From: Sphaerobacter thermophilus DSM 20745
Lineage (GTDB): Bacteria; Chloroflexota; Chloroflexia; Thermomicrobiales; Thermomicrobiaceae
Length of the DNA stretch: 64,000 nucleotides
Direction: 5' to 3'
NCBI RefSeq assembly: GCF_000024985.1
Contig: NC_013523.1
Coordinates: 1 to 64,000 of the forward strand
The notes beneath the pieces are model-generated. The model was not told where the DNA came from and ran no database searches. It saw nothing but the letters and a program-made list of their open reading frames with translations. A program made the position numbers and the translations under genes. The stretch's first letter is position 1. Every line of letters begins with the position of its first letter. Positions 60,840 through 64,000 of this stretch are shown piece after piece.

Positions 60840-61289
60840 ATGAGCCGAAATCTACCGGCACTGCCGTCGCGGGTTGAGATCGAGCCGGTATCGGCCGGCG
60901 GGCGCCTGCGTCGCTGGCTCCGATCGCCGCTGGGCGCTGCTGCCTCGGAGGTCGCGCCCGACTTGGTACGGCTGGCAGCCGAGCGCGTGGGGCGGCGCGG
61001 CAACTCCCACCAGACACCTCCCGGGGCGAGCGGCGTGGACGTATCCGAGGTGGAGATCGATCTGGCGGCGCCGTTCGTCCGCCGTGTGGTCGTGCGCACT
61101 GCCAGCTCCTGGTCGGTATCGCCGGAGGTCCTCCAACCATCGCGCCGTCGTCGCCGGGCGGGGCGCCTGGGCCTCCGCGCGGCGATGCTCGCCGCGCTGG
61201 CGATGCTCGGCCTGGCCGCCTCCCGTCGGTTCCCGCTGAGCCTGCCGGATGGCCTGCCTGGCACCCGCCCGCGCGACGGCGGGAACTGA
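60840..61289 (+). CDS. Basic protein with one membrane span, function unknown
   Basis: The 149-residue product has a soluble N-terminal part without a recognisable fold, an Arg-rich patch (PSRRRRRAGRLGLRA), a hydrophobic segment (AMLAALAMLGLAASRRF) and a polar end. GGAG is visible ahead of ATG 60840. It lies 91 bases after DUF488. Coding is supported by position and codon pattern only. Confidence 0.5.
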   Translation: MSRNLPALPSRVEIEPVSAGGRLRRWLRSPLGAAASEVAPDLVRLAAERVGRRGNSHQTPPGASGVDVSEVEIDLAAPFVRRVVVRTASSWSVSPEVLQPSRRRRRAGRLGLRAAMLAALAMLGLAASRRFPLSLPDGLPGTRPRDGGN

Positions 61290-61321
61290 CTGTCCTCCGC
61301 ATGAGATGAGCAGACCCCGCT

Positions 61322-61344
61322 AGGGCGAGCTATGTGCTCGCCCT
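61322..61344. terminator. Hairpin between convergent genes
   Basis: A 9-bp perfect stem agggcgagc/gctcgccct with a 5-base loop lies between the genes ending at 61289 and 61384. No T-run. Confidence 0.5.
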
Positions 61345-61383
61345 CACTGTTGCTGCCCCGGGAAGGGATCCGGCCGCGGGGTG

Positions 61384-62523
61384 CTACTCGGATGCCTTGG
61401 TTCGCTTGTCGGGCAGATCGCTCCTGCGGATGACACCGACGAGCCGCGAGCGCCAATCCACGACCGGGAGCATGTCGGTGCCGTGCTCGCGCATCAGCCG
61501 CTCCGCCTCCTCCAGCGTTGCTCCCTCGCGCACGGCCATCACCGGCGGGCTCATGACCTCGCTCACGAGCCGCGGCTGGGATGGGGCAGCCGTCGCTTCC
61601 GCCGGACGCGCTGCCTCGACCTGCACGGCTTCCATCGGGCGGTGCAGGAAGAGCGGGACATGCGACTCGCTCAGGACTCGCTGTGCCACCGAGCCGAAGA
61701 CGACCCGCTGCAGCCCGCGGCGCGAGTGCGTCGCCATCGCGATCATGTCGGCTCCGATATCCCGCGCCGCGCGCTGAATCTCCTCCGCGATGCGCCCCGT
61801 CCGCACCTCTGCCACGGCGGTGATCCCGCGGCTGCTCAGACGCTCGGTGACGCCCGCCAGGTACTCGATCGCCCAATCGCGAGCCTCCGACATGTATTCC
61901 AGCGCCGTGAAGTCCGGGTGGAGGGCTGGTGGTTCGATCACGTGGAGGAGGTGCAGTTCGAGTCCCTCCGTCCCGAGCACCGCCAGCATCCGCTCAAGCG
62001 CCTGCTCGCAGAAGCTCGAGCCGTCCAGCGGGACAAGAATCCGCTGGAGCCGTGCGGTCTCCGCGCCGCTGACCTCGCTGCTGGCTGGTACGACGATCGT
62101 CGGCCACTCCGACTCATGGACCACCCGGTAGGTGACACTACCGAGTAGCGCCCGCTGCAGCCCCGTCCGAACGTGGCTGGTCATCACCACGACCGGATCG
62201 TCGATATCCCGCGCCAGATCCAGCAGCTCCGACGCCGGGTCGCCGACGCGCACCACGACCGTCGCGCGTCCCTCGGGGAACGTGCGGGCGATCTGCTCCA
62301 GGAACTCACGCCGCTCCTCGATCCAATCCTGCTGCACGGAGGACTCGAGGCCCAGTGCGCCCACCAACGCGGCGTACTCGCGCGGCACTTCGATAACCGA
62401 CACCAGCGTCACCAGCGCGTCGGTCCGGGCCATGAGAGCGCGGGCGATGGGCAACGCCTGTTGCGACACCTTGTTGACGTCCAGATGCGGCGCAACTAGG
62501 GGGACGACGATCGTCTTGCTCAT
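61384..62523 (-). CDS. Tandem universal stress protein with C-terminal CBS motif
   Basis: The 379-residue protein carries two Usp domains (about 1-146 and 158-298) and one CBS motif (about 320-372, VSEVMSPPVMAVREGATLEE with LPVVDWRSRLVGVIRRSDL). Usp ATP-binding-type ends are visible as GSVTYRVVHESEWPTIVVP and GSVAQRVLSESHVPLFLHR. CBS motifs work in pairs and bind adenine nucleotides, so a dimer is likely needed for a complete CBS module. ATG at 62523. Stress or energy sensing is inferred. Confidence 0.9.
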   Translation of the reverse strand: MSKTIVVPLVAPHLDVNKVSQQALPIARALMARTDALVTLVSVIEVPREYAALVGALGLESSVQQDWIEERREFLEQIARTFPEGRATVVVRVGDPASELLDLARDIDDPVVVMTSHVRTGLQRALLGSVTYRVVHESEWPTIVVPASSEVSGAETARLQRILVPLDGSSFCEQALERMLAVLGTEGLELHLLHVIEPPALHPDFTALEYMSEARDWAIEYLAGVTERLSSRGITAVAEVRTGRIAEEIQRAARDIGADMIAMATHSRRGLQRVVFGSVAQRVLSESHVPLFLHRPMEAVQVEAARPAEATAAPSQPRLVSEVMSPPVMAVREGATLEEAERLMREHGTDMLPVVDWRSRLVGVIRRSDLPDKRTKASE

Positions 62524-62721
62524 CTCTACCAGCCCTCCCGAGAACGCTCGGCCGCTCGTGCCACGCGACCAGCGGCATCGCCCCCAGGCTACCGCATGTC
62601 AGTGGCCATGTCGCTGCATTGACGCGCGGAATTGTCGCAGAAATGTGCCAGATCATAGCAGGGACAAAGGGCAAGCGGGCTGATGGAGCTGGACGAGTGG
62701 CGCACGGGTTCCAGGGTCGTG

Positions 62722-63084
62722 GCACGTGCCCGGGGGTGAACCCCCGGGCTCACAATGAAAGCCCGCTAAAGCGGACTGGGGTGGAGCAGGGCACACATCC
62801 CGGTGTGACGGTGTTCACGTTCCGGTGAGGTGCCCGGGAGTAAACTCCCGGGCTGACAACGAAAAGCCCACTAAAGGGGCTAGGGACGCTCGACCCAGCG
62901 GGATGCCGGATCAGCCCCGCTCCCGGTTGGGGAAAGGGAGCCCCTTCAGTGGGCTTTCCCCTAATCAGCCCGGGGGTTTACCCCCGGGCGCGTGGTACCG
63001 ACGAAGGACACCATGTCAACTGGGTCTGACGGCAATGTCCCAGCCGGCTCTAGCCGGCTTCGCCTTGTCAGCCCGGCGGCTTTA
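62722..63084. repeat. Cluster of GC-rich hairpin repeats up to IS copy 3
   Basis: Hairpins cccgggggtgaacccccggg (62729 on), cccgggagtaaactcccggg (62832 on), agcccactaaaggggct, an inverted cccgggggtttacccccggg (62970-62989) and agccggctctagccggct (63042-63059) are followed by the half site gcccggcggc plus ttta. No gene is seen between 62524 and 63084. Confidence 0.85.
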
Positions 63085-64000
63085 ACGCTTGGTGTGAGTT
63101 AGGGCGCCGTGGCTACCAGGTGATCAGGTTCGCCACGGCCAGCAGCGGCCGCCCCTGCTGCCGATTCAGCCAGCAACAGAGGTTGTGCAGCGCCACCTTG
63201 GCCGCCAGTCGCGCCTGGAAGCCCGCCAGGGTGTGCGGGCGCTCCCGCTCGAGGCCGAAGGTGTGCAGCAGCCGCCCGATGACCGTCTCCACGATCTGGC
63301 GATGGCGGGCCACCCAGCGCCGTACGGCCGTGGGCCACCCCGCCGACTGCCCCGCGGCGGGGTGGCCACCAGCCGCACCCCAGAGGTGGCCGCCAGATGG
63401 GCCTCAACGTCCGCGCCGGCAAAGCCACTGTCCGCCAGATAGGTGGCGACGGGTGTGCCGACACGGGGCAGACGCGGATCGGGCTGGGCGCGGACGGCTA
63501 TCAGCGTCTCGGCCAGGGACCGCTCGGTGGTGCTGGCCAGGGCCACGCCCCAGCCGGTGATCACGCCCTCCAGGCTGACGGTGGTCAGCACGCGGAAGCC
63601 CGCGAACCAGCACAGGCGCAGACTGCGACCGATGTCCGCTATCCCCGCCAGCCAGCCCCGCCCCCGCCGCTTGGCGTTGCGCACCGGGGCCGGGGCCACA
63701 TCGAGGACGTCACAGACGACGGGACCCCGTCCGAGCTGCTCGGCCAGATACAGGGCGAACTGGGACAGGGCGGCCTGGTGCCGCCGCAGCAGCCGTTGGT
63801 CTTGGCTGCGGTGGGGCAGGGTCGGGAAGTAGGGGCGCAGGTGGCGCTCGGCGTAGCGGTAGAAGTCCTGCTCACTGGAGAACCTCATCCACTGCCCGAA
63901 GATGGCCAGGGTCAAGACCTCGCTGCGGCTCAGGGCCGGCGCGGGGCCGGGGCGGTGGGGCTCCGGGGGCAGGTGGGTCTGGCAGAAGGTGTCGACCAGG
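63085..64000 (-). mobile_element. IS copy 3, IS982-like, cut by window end
   Basis: It begins with the same 18-bp terminal repeat at 63085, next to ttta (63081-63084) in a GC-rich hairpin repeat. Compared with copy 2 the visible 916 bases are one base shorter. Both outer parts are nearly identical to the other copies, while about 63321-63797 differs strongly. Confidence 0.93.
63113..64000 (-). pseudogene. IS982-like transposase, frameshifted and partial
   Basis: The C-terminal part (63113-63340) and the rest (about 63340-64000) lie in different frames because one base is missing near 63337-63341, where ccaccccgcc replaces ccagcgccgcc. The N-terminal 40-odd residues are outside the window. 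The central protein diverges (for example AGIADIGRSLRLCWFAGFRV versus AGEANIGFSLRLGWFAGFRV). It is probably non-functional unless the shift is a sequencing error. Confidence 0.85.

Noticed and set aside
1-64000. tRNA and rRNA genes
   Set aside because: No tRNA-like cloverleaf or conserved rRNA segment was recognised by eye; a covariance search would be needed to exclude them fully.

Overview
The window is a GC-rich bacterial chromosome segment that starts exactly at dnaA, so coordinate 1 probably marks a replicon start. Gene content and style (F420/flavin LLM oxidoreductases, DUF2171/DUF2267 stress proteins, heavy dispersed intergenic repeats, standalone QueF, high GC) suggest a thermophilic Chloroflexota of the Thermomicrobia/Sphaerobacter type. 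This is inference; no rRNA gene is present to settle it.

Layout. 1-4.3 kb: dnaA (not followed by dnaN), a small stress protein, an Hsp20-DUF2171 fusion and an LLM oxidoreductase. 5-12 kb: a GntR-controlled catabolic operon (CoA-transferase, HMG-CoA-lyase-like enzyme, hydantoinase/oxoprolinase A and B) with a recognisable promoter and palindromic operator. 12.1-13.1 kb: IS copy 1. 13.5-15.2 kb: LeuC/LeuD-type hydro-lyase pair. 15.7-17.4 kb: DUF47 plus PiT phosphate transporter. 18.1-27.7 kb: a compact minus-strand phage-derived island (Cys/His protein, small membrane protein, scaffold-like protein, HK97-type capsid, portal, connector-like protein, large terminase, MuF-like tail, propeller-like protein, endolysin, holin-like protein) with no integrase, repressor, replication or tail genes, and a Gram-positive-type LexA box upstream of its first gene. 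28-39 kb: signalling and housekeeping genes (diguanylate cyclase, fumarase beta, QueF, response regulator, LLM enzyme, Cys/Met PLP enzyme, a 15-residue-repeat membrane protein, DUF421, SCO1, CdaR-like regulator). 40-50.3 kb: a tightly overlapping ADP-heptose and glycosyltransferase operon (GmhA, GmhB, HldE, three GT9, two further GTs, SDR, second GmhA). 50.5-53 kb: an excisionase-like/PIN pair and DUF2171/DUF2267 genes. 53.4-54.4 kb: IS copy 2. 54.5-59.3 kb: M24 peptidase-like protein with peptide ABC transporter permeases and binding protein. 59.9-62.5 kb: CpXC protein, DUF488, Usp-Usp-CBS. 63.1 kb to the end: IS copy 3, frameshifted and cut by the window edge.

Two repeat families shape the intergenic DNA. 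One is a GC-rich double hairpin (CCCGGGGGTAAACCCCCGGG type) that all three IS copies have entered at the same base position, duplicating TTTA/TAAA. The other is a composite of a C-rich/G-rich hairpin and heptanucleotide arrays (TGCGTAT, TGACGCA and variants). The second family sits in most gaps of the phage-derived island and also forms the 3' end of a glycosyltransferase gene. The most interesting candidates are the SOS-box-associated capsid-lysis island and the site-specific relationship between the IS and the hairpin repeat.
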